Notes: generated from the sequence alone by a model not told the origin. 64,000 nt of DNA from Actinomycetota bacterium (GCA_041658565.1 JBAZZY010000012.1:13260-77259), one strand, 5' to 3'. Counted from the stretch's first letter, positions 1 through 8,537 are shown. A program made the numbers and translations.

Positions 1-1
1 G

Positions 2-1405
2 AATAGCACCGCAGAGGCGGATGATATTTGCGAGTACCTGCGCGTCAAGTATCCCGATGAGTTCGGCGGTGAGCGTTCGCTTGTAATCCATACGGATAGG
101 AGCGGCGACGTTTCCAAGAAAGACCTGGATAAAGCGCGCGAGACAGCGCGTCAGGTTGATGAGGGCGAAAGTCCGGTGAATGCGATCGTGAGCGTTCTCA
201 TGCTTCGCGAAGGTTGGGACGTTCAAAACGTGACCGTAATCGTGGGGCTTCGGCCATACACATCGAAGGCCAACATCTTGCCTGAGCAGACGATTGGTCG
301 AGGACTCCGGCTCATGTTCCGGAACATGGCCGGCGGCTACACGGAGCGTGTCGACGTGATCGGGAACAACGCGTTCCTTAAATTCGTGGAACAGCTAGAG
401 CGCGAGGAGGATATCGCGCTCGAGTCGTTCGACCTCAAAGAACCGCTTGTTATCCAGACGATCGCGCCCGATCCAGAGAAGCTGGACAAGGACGTGACGA
501 TGCCGGTCCTGAGTCCGATCTTGTCACGCAAGAAGACTTTGGCCGAGGAGATCGCTGGGCTCGATGTCGCAGCGATGAGCTGTCCAGTGTTCCCGCGCAA
601 GGCTGACGATGCGGCGTCGAAGAAGTTCAAGTACGAGGGTTACGACATCGTGACGTTGGAGAAGCTGGTCGATCGAGAGTACGAGGTCCCGGAGCCGCGC
701 ACCTCCGAAGAGGTTATCTCCTACTACTCGAAGCGCATCTCGCAGGACGTGAAGCTTCCATCACAATTCGCAGCCCTCGTTCCAAAGGTTCGTGAGTTCC
801 TCGAAACGCGTGCATTCGGGGAGCGGGTCGATCTGGCGGACCCAGTCATCATCAAGGCCGTTGCGACGGCGGTCGCGCAATACGTGACCGTGAAGACGTT
901 CGCGAGGGCCTTGCGCGGTCTCGTCGTCGAAGAGCTGGCGCCTGAGCTGTTGAGTCCGGGGCGAAGACTGTCTGAGACTCCGCCGTTCCCGTACTCTCGG
1001 CCCACGTTGCCCGCCAAGAAGACGGTGTTCAATCTCGCGGCGTGTGACAACGAGTTCGAGAGAGAGTTCGCTCGTTTCCTGGAGAACGCATCGGATGTTG
1101 TGTGCTTCGCGAAACTCCCAAGTCAGTTCGGATTCACGATCGAGTACACCGACGCGGCGACGAACCTTCGTTACTATGAGCCCGATTTCGTTGTCGTTAC
1201 GAAGAGCGGCGGCCATTTTCTGGTCGAAACGAAAGGCCGCGAAGATATTGATGTCGCGCATAAGGATCGTGCTGCCGGAATCTGGTGTGAGAACGCAACG
1301 TTGCTTACGGGAACTGCGTGGGCCTATGTGAAGGCTCTGCAGGTGGAATGGAACAAGCTTCGGCCGTCCGACTTCGCCGAGCTACGCCTGGTGTTCAGCG
1401 CTTAG
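2..1405 (+). CDS. Type III restriction-like helicase/endonuclease (Res) subunit, 3' part
   Basis: The frame is open from base 2, so the gene begins left of the window and only its last 467 residues are present. The fragment starts in the second RecA-like helicase domain. Motif VI reads EQTIGRGLRLMF, and the stretch before it (LREGWDVQNV) is typical of Res subunits. Near the C-terminus YEPDFVVV followed by HFLVETKG is a PD-(D/E)XK nuclease core. This order, SF2 helicase then nuclease, is that of type III restriction subunits, which translocate on DNA and cleave it. The modification subunit would have to lie to the left. Few GCGCGC tracts occur here, unlike the rest of the window, which suggests acquisition. 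The family is clear; whether a full R-M system exists cannot be seen. Confidence 0.85.
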   Translation, partial: NSTAEADDICEYLRVKYPDEFGGERSLVIHTDRSGDVSKKDLDKARETARQVDEGESPVNAIVSVLMLREGWDVQNVTVIVGLRPYTSKANILPEQTIGRGLRLMFRNMAGGYTERVDVIGNNAFLKFVEQLEREEDIALESFDLKEPLVIQTIAPDPEKLDKDVTMPVLSPILSRKKTLAEEIAGLDVAAMSCPVFPRKADDAASKKFKYEGYDIVTLEKLVDREYEVPEPRTSEEVISYYSKRISQDVKLPSQFAALVPKVREFLETRAFGERVDLADPVIIKAVATAVAQYVTVKTFARALRGLVVEELAPELLSPGRRLSETPPFPYSRPTLPAKKTVFNLAACDNEFEREFARFLENASDVVCFAKLPSQFGFTIEYTDAATNLRYYEPDFVVVTKSGGHFLVETKGREDIDVAHKDRAAGIWCENATLLTGTAWAYVKALQVEWNKLRPSDFAELRLVFSA

Positions 1406-1512
1406 GACACTTGGAGCGCTCAAGACTCGTCGTCGATCAAGCGGAGTGTCGGAGAGAAGGGCACACTCGAAATGCTGAAACAGCGTCGACCGACACGGTA
1501 CGCTTCGGAGCG

Positions 1513-2367
1513 ATGGATGCTTCCGAACGCTTTGCGAAGCGTGCAATCGAGACGATAAGCGGTCGACCACTTGTTGCGTGGGACGTTTCGCCACGACAGG
1601 GTGCGGTCGACTTTAGGTGCCTGGAGTCACCGACGATTGCGGTCGAAGTGAAGCGACTGGCAATGCACGATTTCGAGCAGGCGCGGAATCGTGTCTCTCG
1701 GTACGGCGGACTCGTGGCCAGCAGCGAAGTAGCCATGTGTTGGTCTGTACTCATCGAGTTGCCAACCGACGGGCACCCCGGAGTTGCGCCCGATGTTCGT
1801 CGTCTCGCTGCGGAGCTGGGGCCGATCCTCGTGGCGTTGGAACAGCGGGGCATCTCCTCAACTCGTGGCGCGCACATGGACTGGGACGAGGTTCGCGGTT
1901 GGCACGGCCCGGTCGTCGAATTTCTCCGCCTTGCTGGCGATGCGATGGCGATGGCGACGCCTGCTAGCGAACAGCTCCCAGCGGGAATCACTCTGGTCGG
2001 GGGATGGGGCGCAGCGTGCAAGGACGATCCGAACGTGACGGCCCGGGTAGCCGAGGAATTCATCAACGGAGATTCGAAACAAGCGTTGAACATGCGCGAA
2101 AAGCTTGGGCGTTCGACAGACGCGGAGCGACACGCGTTCATTCTCTTAACGGATTGCGTTGCACAAGCATGGCTCTTCGATGACTGGGGTTGTACCCGGA
2201 TGCCGACGGCGAGGCTGAAGCTGCCGGAGGAAATCGATTGCCTCTGGATCTCCAGAGGAGGAACCAGTGTGTGGTGGTTCGATGAATCGGGCTGGCACGG
2301 GACTGAGATGGAGAGGCAGGACGACACGATTGAGACGGCGAGCACCGGGTCGATTGCGCGAGGGTAG
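1513..2367 (+). CDS. Unknown protein with a PD-(D/E)XK-like N-terminal core
   Basis: This 284-residue protein belongs to no family I can name. Its first 60 residues contain a helix with glutamate (ERFAKRAIE), then GAVDF, then IAVEVKR, which is the E...D...ExK spacing of PD-(D/E)XK nuclease folds. The C-terminal half is rich in W and D with no recognised motif. The start chosen is the ATG at 1513. The same frame stays open upstream to 1318, but that part overlaps the restriction gene and reads as non-coding. The gene lies 107 bases after the restriction subunit on the same strand, so a defence-related role is plausible but inferred. No strong ribosome site is visible. Confidence 0.6.
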   Translation: MDASERFAKRAIETISGRPLVAWDVSPRQGAVDFRCLESPTIAVEVKRLAMHDFEQARNRVSRYGGLVASSEVAMCWSVLIELPTDGHPGVAPDVRRLAAELGPILVALEQRGISSTRGAHMDWDEVRGWHGPVVEFLRLAGDAMAMATPASEQLPAGITLVGGWGAACKDDPNVTARVAEEFINGDSKQALNMREKLGRSTDAERHAFILLTDCVAQAWLFDDWGCTRMPTARLKLPEEIDCLWISRGGTSVWWFDESGWHGTEMERQDDTIETASTGSIARG

Positions 2368-2483
2368 AGCTCGCGATGCTAAGCATCTACGTGACGCCGT
2401 GAAGGGAAGAGAATGCCCCTTGCGCGCCGATGACGACGTGGTGGCGAGGTCTTGATTGGGCGACCCTGTTGCGAGTGCCCCTG

Positions 2484-2555
2484 TGCCCCCACCAGGAATT
2501 GAACCTAGATCTCCGGTTTAGGAAACCGCCGCTCTGTCCGTTGAGCTATGGGGGC
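2484..2555 (-). tRNA. tRNA-Arg (anticodon CCT)
   Basis: On the minus strand the 72 bases fold into a complete cloverleaf: a 7-bp acceptor stem GCCCCCA/TGGGGGC, D-arm GCTC/GAGC, an anticodon loop TTCCTAA giving anticodon CCT, a 4-base variable loop, T-arm CTAGG/CCTGG with loop TTCAATT, and discriminator A. The anticodon stem has one G-G mismatch at its outer pair. The CCA end is not encoded. It reads AGG codons. The gene abuts the acquired-looking restriction region, as tRNA genes at island boundaries often do. Confidence 0.93.
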
Positions 2556-2572
2556 TCGGCGTCAGCATGTTA

Positions 2573-2596
2573 CCGGTTCGCGTTGAAGCGAACCGG
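2573..2596. other. Perfect 9-bp hairpin upstream of tRNA-Arg
   Basis: CCGGTTCGC and GCGAACCGG form a perfect 9-bp stem around a 6-base loop. It lies 18 bases upstream of the tRNA-Arg 5' end. On the minus strand a TAACAT -10-like hexamer follows it directly, so it may overlap the tRNA promoter. It could alternatively terminate a transcript arriving from the right. No T-run follows. Confidence 0.4.
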
Positions 2597-2716
2597 CGCC
2601 CTCGCGAACCCGATCTGATCTGCGGCGGGGCTGCATTCTTGGACGCCGCGGACACTTGTAGCCGGGGTGGTTCGCCCCCGATGAGGCAGTTACCCCAGTC
2701 AAACGGTATTCGCGAC

Positions 2717-2725
2717 CTATGTAGG
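2717..2725 (+). promoter_or_regulatory. Conserved upstream element (copy 1)
   Basis: CTATGTAGG lies 62 bases before the GTG start of the first small exported protein. The identical nonamer lies 60 bases before the start of its paralogue at 5326. The surrounding sequence is otherwise poorly conserved, so the element may contain the -10 region (TATGTA) of a shared promoter. This is inference from conservation. Confidence 0.4.
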
Positions 2726-2778
2726 ACTTGCGAAACCCCGACGAGGTGTTCGTCAGGAACGCGAACCGAGGGGGACTG

Positions 2779-3162
2779 GTGGACATGAGAAGGGGAATTC
2801 GAAGGCCGAAGCGCATGATCCTCGGACTTGCGCTTGTTGCGGTGCTGGTCACGGCATCCAACGCTTTCACCGCGTCGAACACCGTCCCGGCACAGAGCGC
2901 GGGTTCGGGGTCGAGCACGATCTCCGGCTATACCGTGAGCGCCGTGTCCTACACGCTGAACGCGACGACGCCGACCAACATCGACGCGGTGCTGTTCACG
3001 CTGAACGCGGCGGCGACCACGGTGAAGGCCAAGCTCGTGAACGCTGAGACCGCGTACTACGCCTGCACGAACACTTCCGGCATGAACTGGTCGTGCGCGA
3101 CAACCACGCCACAGGCGACGGTCACCGCTTCCGACAACTTGTCGGTCATCGCAGTTCAGTAG
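2779..3162 (+). CDS. Small exported SipW-type substrate-like protein, copy 1
   Basis: A 127-residue protein with a twin-basic N-terminus (RRPKR), a hydrophobic segment at about residues 13-27 and then ASNAFTASN. The mature part contains SGYTVSAVSYTLNATTP and two cysteines (YYACTNTSG, NWSCATT). It is about 90% identical to the protein at 5326-5709. The GTG start at 2779 aligns exactly with the paralogue's ATG and has GAGGGGGA just upstream; an ATG lies two codons further in. The gene sits directly before a signal peptidase, so it is probably that enzyme's substrate, as TasA/camelysin-type proteins are for SipW. It may assemble on the surface, but the function is inferred. Confidence 0.8.
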   Translation: MDMRRGIRRPKRMILGLALVAVLVTASNAFTASNTVPAQSAGSGSSTISGYTVSAVSYTLNATTPTNIDAVLFTLNAAATTVKAKLVNAETAYYACTNTSGMNWSCATTTPQATVTASDNLSVIAVQ

Positions 3163-3202
3163 TAGTCGTCGGAGGTAGATGCTTGCTCGAAAGGAGCGCA
3201 TC

Positions 3203-4819
3203 ATGAATCGGGGCTGGGTCAGGGTCGCAGCGTCGGCGATCGGAATCGGATTCATCGCCGCGGCGTGGCTCGGACTCGGCCCCCGTTCGCTTGGCGGGTC
3301 GGTCGACTATGTGGCGGTAGCAAGGGGCTCCAGCATGGAGCCGACGTTCCATGTTGGAGATCTGGCGCTCACCCGTCCTCGTCCGGTGGCGTCCTACGCC
3401 GTCGGCGATGTTGTCGCCACGAGAACCGACTACGGCAGGATCGTTCTTCACCGGATCGCGTCGATCGGCGGCGAGCGGCTCGTCACCAAGGGCGACAACA
3501 ACGACGAGGTGGATCAGTATCAGCCGTTGCGATCAGACGTAATGGGCTCGCTGTGGCTCCGGATTCCTTCGGGAGGCCGGCTGTTGGGGCTTCTTCGTCC
3601 CCCCATCGTCTTGCTGCCGTTGGGCATCGTGCTCGCCGCTTGGTTGCTGATCTCGAGCGGGAAGCCGGCGCGCGCGCGCCGAGGGAATGGACGTCGGGAG
3701 CGCGCGCCTCGATCGGCATCGCCGGCTCCGCTGCGCAGCGGTGCTCCGCCCACCATCTCCGAGACGGTCTTTGGTGCAGCAGCGGTAGTGCTGATCGCGT
3801 GCGGGTTGATAGCGATGGCGGCGTTTTCGCGCCCCACTCGCGCCGCCGCTGAGCGATCCGTCGCGCATCAGGGAGCATTCAGCTACGCCGGGTCGGTGGC
3901 CGGCGCGACCGGACCGGAAGCGCGAATCGAAACCGGCGACCCTGCGTTCCTTCGCCTCACGCGCAGACTTCGAGTCAACTTCGCCTACGGGTTCGAGGTC
4001 GACGCGTCGCACTCGGTTGCCGGGGATTGGCGACTGGTTGCGGAGTTGAGTTCTCCGAACGGCTGGCGGCGCGTCGTTCCGCTGACGCCCGTTTCGCCGT
4101 ACCAGGGTGATCGCTTTGAGGCATCGGGAATCCTGGACCTGCGCGCGCTCCGCAACGTCGTCCTTGCCACCGAGGACCGCTCCGGGGTCGTCAACCCGAC
4201 CTACGCGCTCGCCGTGCGTGCCGACGTGCATGCGCGCGGGAACATCGAAGGGCGGTCGATCAATGAGGCGTTCTCGCCCGAGATGCGGTTCACGTTGGAT
4301 GCGCTTCAAGCGCAGCTGCAGGTGGCCGACCACAAGGCCGGCGAATCGGTCGCCGTTCACGAAGAGAACAGCGTGTCGGTTCCCGGAGCGGCGTTGAATC
4401 ACATCACCGTGGTGAAGATCCCTTTGCCGGTCGATCTGGCACGCGGGATTGGCGTTGTCGGGGTGGCCGGCGCAATTCTGACGATGGCGGCTGCCGGTCT
4501 GCTGATCGCACGCAGCAAGCGCGAGGACGAGCCGACGCGTATCGGGAAACGCTGGGGGCGGGCTTTGACCGCCATAGAGGCACCGATCGTCACCGGCTCG
4601 TTCACTGCGGCGGCGTCCTTCGAGGACCTCGTGCGACTCGCCGAGCGTTACGACCGCCAGATCATGTATCACGTGGATGGAGACCGGCACGCGTACATGG
4701 TTGAGGAAGGGTCGCGAGTGTTCCAGTACGTGGCGCAAGCCGAGCGCGCGCCCGAGCGGGTCGAGAAGACGCGGGATCTCGCTTTCCTCCAACCGTTGCT
4801 GGACCGGCGTCATGCGTAG
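3203..4819 (+). CDS. ER/SipW-type signal peptidase I (S26B) fused to a large exported domain
   Basis: The first roughly 150 of 538 residues are a signal peptidase I domain. A membrane helix (about 9-27) is followed by GSSMEPT with catalytic Ser44 and VLHRI with His83. The Ser/His pair, rather than Ser/Lys, marks the archaeal/ER/SipW type. Further membrane segments follow near 125-150 and 190-215. An extracytoplasmic domain of about 220 residues resembling DUF5305 comes next, then another helix near 410-435 and a charged cytoplasmic tail. The ATG at 3203 has AAAGGAG eight bases upstream; an ATG at 3179 with GGAGGT is an alternative giving eight more residues. The gene lies between two copies of its likely substrate and overlaps the next gene by 8 bases. 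The fused domain may bind or position substrates. Confidence 0.82.
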   Translation: MNRGWVRVAASAIGIGFIAAAWLGLGPRSLGGSVDYVAVARGSSMEPTFHVGDLALTRPRPVASYAVGDVVATRTDYGRIVLHRIASIGGERLVTKGDNNDEVDQYQPLRSDVMGSLWLRIPSGGRLLGLLRPPIVLLPLGIVLAAWLLISSGKPARARRGNGRRERAPRSASPAPLRSGAPPTISETVFGAAAVVLIACGLIAMAAFSRPTRAAAERSVAHQGAFSYAGSVAGATGPEARIETGDPAFLRLTRRLRVNFAYGFEVDASHSVAGDWRLVAELSSPNGWRRVVPLTPVSPYQGDRFEASGILDLRALRNVVLATEDRSGVVNPTYALAVRADVHARGNIEGRSINEAFSPEMRFTLDALQAQLQVADHKAGESVAVHEENSVSVPGAALNHITVVKIPLPVDLARGIGVVGVAGAILTMAAAGLLIARSKREDEPTRIGKRWGRALTAIEAPIVTGSFTAAASFEDLVRLAERYDRQIMYHVDGDRHAYMVEEGSRVFQYVAQAERAPERVEKTRDLAFLQPLLDRRHA

Positions 4820-5213
4820 AGGCGCGCGCTGGTTGCGGCCGGCGCTGGCGATGGCGAGTCTTTCGGCGGCGGCGATGGCGTGGGTGCCTGCTTCAACAGG
4901 CTCGAACGTCGTACCGGGAACGCGTGCGGGTGCGGCGGCTCCCATCGTGATCAATCCGAACGCCCTGAAGCCGTCTGAGTGCGCATCGCTGGACCTTCAA
5001 GTGCTCGTGACCGGGGGCGTTGACGGTGGGAATGGAAACGACCTCATGCTCGGCACTGTCGCCGTCGACTCGATGAGCGGCGGCAAAGGCGACGACTGTC
5101 TTCTCGGCGGTGGCGGCGGCGATTCCTTGAACGGAGGCGCCGGATACGACGTGTGCATTGGTGGTCCGGGCACCGATTCGTTCCACCCTTCGTGCGAAGT
5201 CCAGATCCAGTAG
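4812..5213 (+). CDS. Exported protein with RTX-like glycine/aspartate repeats
   Basis: A 133-residue protein whose ATG at 4812 lies inside the stop of the signal peptidase gene, so translational coupling is likely. The N-terminus (RRGARW, then a hydrophobic segment to about residue 25) is a signal peptide. The C-terminal half carries three to four nonapeptide-like repeats: GGNGNDLML, GGKGDDCLLG, GGAGYDVC and GGPGTDSF. These are hemolysin-type calcium-binding motifs, here with cysteines that may form disulfides. No transporter-type RTX secretion genes are nearby, so export is presumably by Sec with the adjacent peptidase. Confidence 0.75.
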   Translation: MRRGARWLRPALAMASLSAAAMAWVPASTGSNVVPGTRAGAAAPIVINPNALKPSECASLDLQVLVTGGVDGGNGNDLMLGTVAVDSMSGGKGDDCLLGGGGGDSLNGGAGYDVCIGGPGTDSFHPSCEVQIQ

Positions 5214-5265
5214 CGCGCGCCGGTGCAGGATGAGTCGACTGCCCCTTCCAGAACGTACAGATGCG

Positions 5266-5274
5266 CTATGTAGG
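5266..5274 (+). promoter_or_regulatory. Conserved upstream element (copy 2)
   Basis: CTATGTAGG, identical to the element at 2717-2725 and at nearly the same distance (60 bases) from the start of the paralogous gene. It probably marks a shared promoter core. The second gene therefore has its own promoter rather than depending only on read-through. Confidence 0.4.
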
Positions 5275-5325
5275 GTCCGCACGCCGGCGACGATGCGTTC
5301 ATCGAACCTCTAGGGGAAGGGACTG

Positions 5326-5709
5326 ATGGACATGCGGCGGAGCATGCAACGACCCAAGCGCCTGATCCTTGGACTCGCGATTCTTGCGGTGCTGGTCACT
5401 GCATCCAATGCATTCACCGCATCGAATACGATTCCGGCGCAGAGCGCGGGTTCAGGGTCGAGCACGATCTCCGGTTACACCGTGAGCGCCGTGTCCTACA
5501 CGCCCAACGCAACGACGCCGGGCAACATCGACGCGGTGGTGTTCACGCTGAGCGCGGCTGCGACAACGGTGAAGGCCAAGCTCGTGAACGCTGAGACCGC
5601 GTACTACGCCTGCACGAACACCTCCGGCATGAACTGGTCGTGCGCGACGACGTCGCCTCAGGCGACGGTCGCGAGCGCCGATAGCTTGTCGGTCATCGCG
5701 GTGCAGTAG
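5326..5709 (+). CDS. Small exported SipW-type substrate-like protein, copy 2
   Basis: A 127-residue paralogue of the protein at 2779-3162, colinear over its whole length. Differences are scattered conservative changes such as ILAVLVTAS and TPGNIDAVVF. It has the same RPKR...hydrophobic signal, the same SGYTVSAVSYT region and the same two cysteines. AGGGGAAGGGA lies just before the ATG. A strong hairpin follows 20 bases after the stop and ends the module. Two nearly identical subunits around one peptidase suggest gene duplication with selection to keep both, for example as major and minor subunits of a surface structure. That role is inferred. Confidence 0.8.
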   Translation: MDMRRSMQRPKRLILGLAILAVLVTASNAFTASNTIPAQSAGSGSSTISGYTVSAVSYTPNATTPGNIDAVVFTLSAAATTVKAKLVNAETAYYACTNTSGMNWSCATTSPQATVASADSLSVIAVQ

Positions 5710-5729
5710 CGGAATAGGTTTCAAGCTGC

Positions 5730-5773
5730 CACACGCAAAGGAGCGAGGAGAGATCCTCGCTCCTTTGCGTGTG
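5730..5773 (+). terminator. Perfect 20-bp hairpin with GAGA tetraloop
   Basis: Bases 5730-5749 and 5754-5773 are perfect reverse complements around a GAGA (GNRA) loop. The hairpin lies 20 bases after the stop of the second exported protein. No T-run follows, as is common in high-GC actinobacterial terminators. An alternative is an mRNA 3'-end stabiliser. Confidence 0.8.
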
Positions 5774-5926
5774 GAAGGAGTGCTCCCCGTGGTGCGGAGG
5801 ACCTCCCTGCGTTTATCCGGTGTTCCGCAGCCCGGAAGGCCGTGAACGTGGGCGCGCGCGTAGAATCGGCGGGGCTGGGTGAGGCTTGGCGCGCGCCACC
5901 GCGCGCGCGCAGAGTGGGGAGGCTAT

Positions 5927-6913
5927 ATGGGAACCGTCCAGACCGTTCTTGGTCCGATCTCCACCGACGAACTTGGTCCGACGCTTGTACACGAGCATGT
6001 GTCGATCTCGTATCCCGGGGACGCGCTCGATCCAACGGGGACGTGGACGCGCGCCGGTGCGATCGAGATCGCCGTCGAACGCATGCAGCAACTCATGGAG
6101 TACGGAGTGCGCACGTTTGTTGATCCGTGCCCTATTGAACTCGGGCGTGATCCCGAACTGATGGCTGAGGTCTCGCAGCGGTCGGGCATGAACATTGTGT
6201 GTGCGACGGGGTTCTACTTCGAAGAGATCGGCTTGCCGTATTACTGGCGTCTGCGAACCGAGGAAGAGATCACCGAGTTGTACTTGTATGAGATCCGCAA
6301 CGGGATCGGCGGCAACGGGATCAAGCCGGGGATCATCAAGGTGGCATCGGGGCATCCGCCGACGGACCTGGAGCGCAAGTTCGTCGCAGCGGCTGCGATG
6401 GCCGCGCGCGAGTCCGGCCTTACGATCATCACGCACTGCGAGGCGTCCTCGGGCTTTGACGTCCAGCAGGAAATCTTCGCCGAGCACGGCGTGGATCTCG
6501 CGCGCTGCCTGATCGGCCACCAGGATCAGGCGCCGGACCCGAAGCAGTTGATCCAGATCGTCGAGCGCGGGTCGTTCGTCGGTGTGGATCGGATTGGGCT
6601 GGAGATCCTCGCGCCCGACGACCGCCGGGTGGAGTTGATCACGGCGGTGCTCGATGCCGGACACGCCGACAGGATCTGCTTGAGCCAGGATCACATGTGC
6701 TCACTGCGCTCGCCGCGATTTCCTTACGTCGTCCCTCCGGATTTGGCGGCGATCGCGGAGCAGTTCTTGCCGCTGATCTTGGAGCAAATCCACGGGCGCC
6801 CGCACACGTATTTGTTCACCGACTTCCTTCCGAAGCTCGAAGCGGCCGGGGTGGACCGCAGCGTCTTCGACTCGATCCTCACCGACAACCCGCGCCGGCT
6901 GTTCGGCGGGTAA
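5927..6913 (+). CDS. Phosphotriesterase-family metal-dependent hydrolase
   Basis: A 328-residue amidohydrolase-superfamily TIM barrel. Visible metal ligands in order are VHEHVS (HxH), GIIKVAS (the bridging, carboxylated lysine), IITHCEAS, LIGHQDQ and SQDHMC (final Asp). This set defines the phosphotriesterase/PLL family, whose members hydrolyse lactones or phosphotriesters. The native substrate cannot be read from sequence; a lactonase is the usual physiological role. The ATG at 5927 has GGGGAGG six bases upstream. The SDR gene follows after 11 bases, so the two are probably co-transcribed. Confidence 0.88.
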   Translation: MGTVQTVLGPISTDELGPTLVHEHVSISYPGDALDPTGTWTRAGAIEIAVERMQQLMEYGVRTFVDPCPIELGRDPELMAEVSQRSGMNIVCATGFYFEEIGLPYYWRLRTEEEITELYLYEIRNGIGGNGIKPGIIKVASGHPPTDLERKFVAAAAMAARESGLTIITHCEASSGFDVQQEIFAEHGVDLARCLIGHQDQAPDPKQLIQIVERGSFVGVDRIGLEILAPDDRRVELITAVLDAGHADRICLSQDHMCSLRSPRFPYVVPPDLAAIAEQFLPLILEQIHGRPHTYLFTDFLPKLEAAGVDRSVFDSILTDNPRRLFGG

Positions 6914-6924
6914 GGTCTGGGACT

Positions 6925-7884
6925 ATGAGTGCAAAGCGAGCGGTAATCACAGGCGCGGCGGGCTGCATCGGCCGCGCGTTCACGGATGCGTTGACGAAGG
7001 ACGGCTACGAAGTGACCGGCATCGATTTGAGGTCGGGACCGGGCATCGTCGCCGGCGACATCAGCGAACCGGGGGAGTGGACCAAGGCGATCGACGGCGC
7101 GGATCTCGTCGTCCACGCGGCCGCGGTCGTCGGCGAACTCGGCGAACTCTCGGCCTACTGGAAGATCAACGTGGACGGCACGCGCAACGTTCTGGACGCC
7201 GCATCGAACGGGCGCGCGGGGCGCGTGCTGCACTTGTCCTCGATCGTGGTTCACGGCAGCGACTTCGCCGACGGCGTGGACGAGACGGCGACGGTGCGCA
7301 TGACCGGCAACCCCTATACCGACACGAAGACTGCGTCGGAGCATCAGGCGTTGTTGGCGGCGGCCTCCGGGCGCGCGCAGGTCACGATTGTTCGTCCCGG
7401 CGATGTCTACGGCCCGGGAAGCGTGCCCTGGACGCTGCGTCCCGTCGAGATGATGAAGCGCAAGGTGTTTACGCTCGTAGATCACGGACGCGGGGTCTTG
7501 TCTCCGACCTACGTCGACGACCTCGTCGCGGGGAGCATGGTCGTGGCTACTCACGCGGATACCGTCGGGCATGTGTTCCACGTGACCGGCGGAAAGGGTG
7601 TGCGCGCGGCCGACTTCTTCGGTTACTACGCGCGCATGCTTGGGATCCGTTTGCGCTCGGTCCCGTCAAAGGCGATGTACGTAGTTGCTCCCGCCGCGAA
7701 AGTCGCCCGGATGGTCGGCAAGAAGTTGCCGTTCACGCCGGACACCATCGAGTACATCACGCACCCTGGGACTTACTCGATCAAGAAGATCGACGCGATG
7801 ACGGGCTGGCGGCCGGCAGTAACCCTGGACGACGGGATGGCGCGCACCGAGGCCTGGCTGCGCGCGGAGAAACTGATCCCTTAG
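6925..7884 (+). CDS. NAD-dependent epimerase/dehydratase (extended SDR)
   Basis: A 319-residue extended short-chain dehydrogenase. TGAAGCIGRAF at the N-terminus is the GxxGxxG Rossmann loop, LSSIVVHGS holds the serine region, and YTDTK is the catalytic YxxxK. The C-terminal part resembles 3-beta-hydroxysteroid or nucleoside-sugar dehydrogenases. The ATG at 6925 lies 11 bases after the phosphotriesterase stop. The frame is open upstream, but that part overlaps the previous gene and lacks family similarity. The 3' end overlaps the convergent membrane-protein gene by 4 bases. Substrate unknown. Confidence 0.85.
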   Translation: MSAKRAVITGAAGCIGRAFTDALTKDGYEVTGIDLRSGPGIVAGDISEPGEWTKAIDGADLVVHAAAVVGELGELSAYWKINVDGTRNVLDAASNGRAGRVLHLSSIVVHGSDFADGVDETATVRMTGNPYTDTKTASEHQALLAAASGRAQVTIVRPGDVYGPGSVPWTLRPVEMMKRKVFTLVDHGRGVLSPTYVDDLVAGSMVVATHADTVGHVFHVTGGKGVRAADFFGYYARMLGIRLRSVPSKAMYVVAPAAKVARMVGKKLPFTPDTIEYITHPGTYSIKKIDAMTGWRPAVTLDDGMARTEAWLRAEKLIP

Positions 7885-8537
7885 ATCCAGCGCAGGATTA
7901 CACCGAACACGAGCACGCCGGTCAGCACGATGCCCCAGATCGCTCCAACGGTCTTGAGTTGTGCCGCTCGCGTGCGCATGTCGTGGACGACGAAGGCGGC
8001 AACGAAGAACGTGCCGTAACCGAACAGAATGATGAGCACGATATTCGGCCAGTTCCACCACGAGTAGGTCCAGCCGAAGTAGCCGGTGCGGTTGAGCAGA
8101 ACCTCGACGAACACCGCGAAGCACGAGAAGCCGAACGAGAGGAACCACCGGTTTGGGATGCCCAGGATCTTCATCTTGCGGTCCGGCGGCAAGGACTTGG
8201 TGAACAGGACCCCGGAGATCGCGAACAAGAACATGATCTCGAGGTTCAGCCCGACGAAGATCTGGTAGCTGGTGCTGCCCGAGGTCGTCCACAACGCTGA
8301 GTACTTGGTGACGTGAAGCCACACGCCGTTGACGATTTCGTTGATCCAGTCCACTCCCCAGAAGGCGAGTCCGGCGAGAACCACATTCCAGTTTCGCTTT
8401 TCTATCTCAACCGAGTACACGTACATGACCAATCCCAGCAGTGTGACGGCATACCACTGGAACTGAGACGCATCTCGAACCAGACGCAGCGCTTCTTGCG
8501 TCCACAGCGGTGCGTCGGGATGCAGAACGATGTCCAC
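7881..8537 (-). CDS. Multi-pass membrane protein of unknown function
   Basis: A 218-residue protein with about six hydrophobic segments (WYAVTLLGLVMYVYS, NVVLAGLAFWGVDWI, IMFLFAISGVLF, WFLSFGFSCFAVFVEVLL, IVLIILFGYGTFFVAAFV, IVLTGVLVFGVILRW). It is rich in Trp, with short loops and no recognised catalytic motif. The gene converges on the SDR gene with a 4-base overlap of stops and starts close to the zinc-ribbon gene's 3' end on the same strand. I do not recognise the family; a role as a small integral-membrane enzyme or carrier is possible. Confidence 0.72.
   Translation of the reverse strand: MDIVLHPDAPLWTQEALRLVRDASQFQWYAVTLLGLVMYVYSVEIEKRNWNVVLAGLAFWGVDWINEIVNGVWLHVTKYSALWTTSGSTSYQIFVGLNLEIMFLFAISGVLFTKSLPPDRKMKILGIPNRWFLSFGFSCFAVFVEVLLNRTGYFGWTYSWWNWPNIVLIILFGYGTFFVAAFVVHDMRTRAAQLKTVGAIWGIVLTGVLVFGVILRWI

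Noticed and set aside
3533..4954. A 473-codon minus-strand open frame opposite the signal peptidase gene
   Set aside because: Composition is that of an antisense shadow and the plus-strand gene has catalytic motifs and ribosome sites.
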